From positions 1-64,000 of the forward strand of contig JBDHTQ010000004.1 in the NCBI GenBank assembly GCA_039808765.1: 64,000 nt of DNA, given 5' to 3'. The notes beneath the pieces are model-generated. The model saw only the letters and a list, made by a program, of their open reading frames with translations. It did not search any database and was not told where the DNA came from. Source of the DNA: JBDHTQ01 sp039808765. Lineage in GTDB: Bacteria; Pseudomonadota; Alphaproteobacteria; UBA2400. The position numbers were made by a program, and so were the translations under genes. Position 1 is the first letter of the stretch; each line of letters starts with the position of its first letter. This document shows, one piece after another, positions 62,698-64,000 of the stretch.

Positions 62698-62751
62698 ATG
62701 AGTATTGATAATAAAAAAGCTCACCCCCTTCTAGAAGGGCTCAGCTTGTGA
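62698..62751 (+). other. Short upstream reading frame overlapping the zinc-protein start
   Basis: A 17-codon frame (ATG to TGA) has an AGGA site about eight bases upstream, and its TGA overlaps the proposed GTG start of the next gene in a GTGA. It could couple translation of the downstream gene, or be its true N-terminus if a frameshift is present. Confidence 0.4.
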
Positions 62752-63098
62752 GTGGCGGTGGTGAACCACGCGCGCAACCGTCGTCTTTACTTGAAAGAGT
62801 TGAGGCGCGTGAAGCTCGTGAGGCCAGGGCACGTAAACAACTGCAAAAACAAGGATGCAAATGTGCTTTTTGCTCAAGAGTAATAAGGCTTGATTGTAAA
62901 CTGGGGGTTGGATTTTTTATGGCGCCACCCCTCAATTTGTCGGGCGGAAGCTGTAAAGTTACCTTGCTTGTTAATCGCGGTGTGGTGTGCTATAAATGCT
63001 TTAATGTGCTAAGTCTTAATTATCAAGAAGCCGGGGCCGATGCTGCGACTAAAATGCTGAGTAAAATTAAATCGCCGGGACAATTTACACTCATCTAA
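62748..63098 (+). CDS. Divergent HNH-like zinc protein without the catalytic residues
   Basis: The 116-residue protein (GTG start, coupled to the preceding short frame) has a long charged helix (LLERVEAREAREARARKQLQKQG), then a CxxC pair (CKCAFC) and, 60 residues on, a second (CYKC). Aligned to the neighbouring HNH nuclease, the CAFC and CYKC pairs match its CAYC and CHAC, and MAPPLNLSGGSCKVTLLV matches HVMPISAGGSLTKDNLV, but the catalytic Asp-His is replaced (FFM). It looks like a diverged paralogue, keeping the structural zinc site but not catalysis. No mobile-element hallmark is seen. Confidence 0.55.
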   Translation: MSGGGEPRAQPSSLLERVEAREAREARARKQLQKQGCKCAFCSRVIRLDCKLGVGFFMAPPLNLSGGSCKVTLLVNRGVVCYKCFNVLSLNYQEAGADAATKMLSKIKSPGQFTLI

Positions 63099-63146
63099 AA
63101 AGAATATTTTAAAATTATTTTTTGTGTATTTATGAGGAAGGTTATT

Positions 63147-63560
63147 ATGAAGAAAGTAGTGCATCCATGGCAAGCGCTGGCAGGGGGAGCGACCGGGAGC
63201 TCAAAAAATATTCTTACCGCTTTGTGTAAACTGCAGGGGGGCGTGTGTGCCTATTGTGGTGAACCTATGGTTCCACAGCAAACAGGGCATCTTAGGAAAC
63301 AAGCTTTAAGAGAATATCTGAGGGATCCACGTCGACCCACCATTGATCATGTTATGCCAATTTCAGCTGGTGGATCTCTAACAAAAGACAATTTGGTCGC
63401 TGCGTGCCATGCCTGCAACGAATTAAAGAGTTCGCGTGACCCTGTTGAGTTCTGGCGCTGGATGACGGGGAGACCACAACATTATCCAAAAGCAGGATGG
63501 AGACCCCCACGTACGTATAAAGGGCCAGATTTAGTGATGATGGCCAGTGGTTGTGGCTGA
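63147..63560 (+). CDS. HNH endonuclease domain protein
   Basis: The 137-residue protein (start chosen after GAGGAAGG; a longer start 15 bp upstream has no site) has an HNH nuclease motif: the structural CAYCGEP pair, the catalytic IDHVMPISAGGSLTKDNLVAACHACNELKSSRDP, with the CHAC pair as the second zinc knuckle and Asn as the third conserved residue. A basic helix precedes it. Its role is unknown; HNH proteins serve in restriction, phage packaging and homing, but no partner is visible. A related degenerate protein is encoded just upstream. Confidence 0.8.
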   Translation: MKKVVHPWQALAGGATGSSKNILTALCKLQGGVCAYCGEPMVPQQTGHLRKQALREYLRDPRRPTIDHVMPISAGGSLTKDNLVAACHACNELKSSRDPVEFWRWMTGRPQHYPKAGWRPPRTYKGPDLVMMASGCG

Positions 63561-64000
63561 CAGTAATTTTTTGGTGAATTTATAAAGATTCATGAAGTTT
63601 TTTAATTTAATAGAGAGGCCCACACCTGATGGCTGATTACTCAGAGGGGAATGCTTCTCCTAATATTGTTTGAAAACATATGTAAGAACCCCCTAGAAAA
63701 GCGCTCATGCTTGTTTCCTGTGGATACGTCTAATTGTGCTGGGGCTACAAAGGGGGCGTTGTGCGAATTGCTTTCGCGTATTTCTGTACAGCTGGGGTGG
63801 TGCTTGCGCGATTTCCAGCCATTCATCACCCCTAAATACCCTTGTCTGTTGATTTCTCAACAAAAGTATGTTGTTGGGGCTGTCACACTAAGTTGAAAAA
63901 AGTTTTGCAGCATGGCGTGGTGACGACATCAGGCGTTTTTTTTGATTGACAGCTTAGGCTGCACATCTGCAATCTAAGCTTGGATTGTATTAATGAGCAT
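63561..64000. other. Region without a supported gene
   Basis: About 440 bases follow the HNH gene to the window edge. Two short opposing open frames occur near 63640-63900, but neither has a ribosome binding site or a recognisable protein, so I do not call them. A gene may start beyond the window. Confidence 0.4.

Noticed and set aside
63641..63896. Two opposing short frames near the window end
   Set aside because: No ribosome binding site and no recognisable protein; composition looks non-coding.
1..64000. CRISPR array or tRNA/rRNA gene
   Set aside because: I saw no regularly spaced direct repeats and no cloverleaf or rRNA sequence by eye; a tRNA search program would settle this.

Overview
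The window looks like chromosomal DNA of a free-living, motile alphaproteobacterium. Evidence: a chpT gene (CckA-ChpT-CtrA relay), a hybrid CheA, adjacent obgE-proB-proA, a CobS-type AAA+ ATPase, and a GTTC-N7-GTTC SOS box in front of umuDC. I infer a deep-branching lineage, perhaps Micavibrionales-like, because of the chromosomal DotA/TraY and Dot/Icm-like genes; the lineage is not proven. Gene density is high and most genes are housekeeping. I saw no rRNA, tRNA, insertion sequence, prophage or CRISPR array.

Layout. 0.15-2.2 kb: two rRNA methyltransferases (rsmB-like, rlmE), minus strand. 2.2-7.9 kb: chemotaxis operon cheA-cheW-cheY-cheB-cheR (minus), with an 908-residue CheA carrying an extra CheW domain and a receiver. 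8.0-14.1 kb: chpT (minus), divergent from a first DotA/TraY-family gene, then rodA, a Tat-exported amidase, a BON lipoprotein and a receiver-like protein lacking the phospho-acceptor Asp. 14.2-24.3 kb: replication, repair and envelope genes (gyrB, recF, umuC, umuD, dnaN, msbA), with two copies of a structured intergenic repeat. 24.3-28 kb: a basic protein of unknown function, a phosphohexomutase, galU and a small conserved protein. 28.2-31.6 kb: a second, larger DotA/TraY gene followed by a probable IcmV/TraX-like gene. 31.6-42.3 kb: housekeeping (pmbA, an esterase, rplU-rpmA, obgE-proB-proA, grpE, uvrD, a phytase-like exported protein). 42.4-54.8 kb: the accessory highlight, dotD-dotC-dotB-icmT (same order as traH-I-J-K of IncI1 plasmids), a terminator, then pilL-pilN-pilO2-pilP-pilQ-pilR of the IncI1-type thin (type IVb) pilus. 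54.9-58.4 kb: yfgM-like, bamB, der. 58.5-62.6 kb: a small stand-alone MshEN (c-di-GMP-binding type) protein, cobS-like, two tiny membrane proteins and prfC. 62.7-63.6 kb: a tandem of an HNH nuclease and a divergent HNH-like zinc protein that seems to have lost its catalytic residues. 63.6-64.0 kb: no supported gene.

How it fits together. The window carries the parts of an IncI1/Dot-Icm type IVB apparatus scattered in three places between core genes: inner-membrane DotA-type proteins (two paralogues), the outer-membrane DotD and DotC, the DotB ATPase, IcmT, and a thin-pilus assembly platform (secretin, PilO2, PilP, ATPase, PilR). The core ring genes dotG/H/I, the coupling ATPase dotL/icmO, and the pilin, prepilin peptidase, pilM and pilT/pilV genes are not here and would have to be elsewhere. 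Embedding between conserved chromosomal blocks, and lack of any mobility gene, suggest a domesticated, vertically inherited system, not a recently integrated plasmid; that is an inference. A stand-alone c-di-GMP receptor-like protein close downstream could link second-messenger signalling to this machinery or to another surface ATPase.
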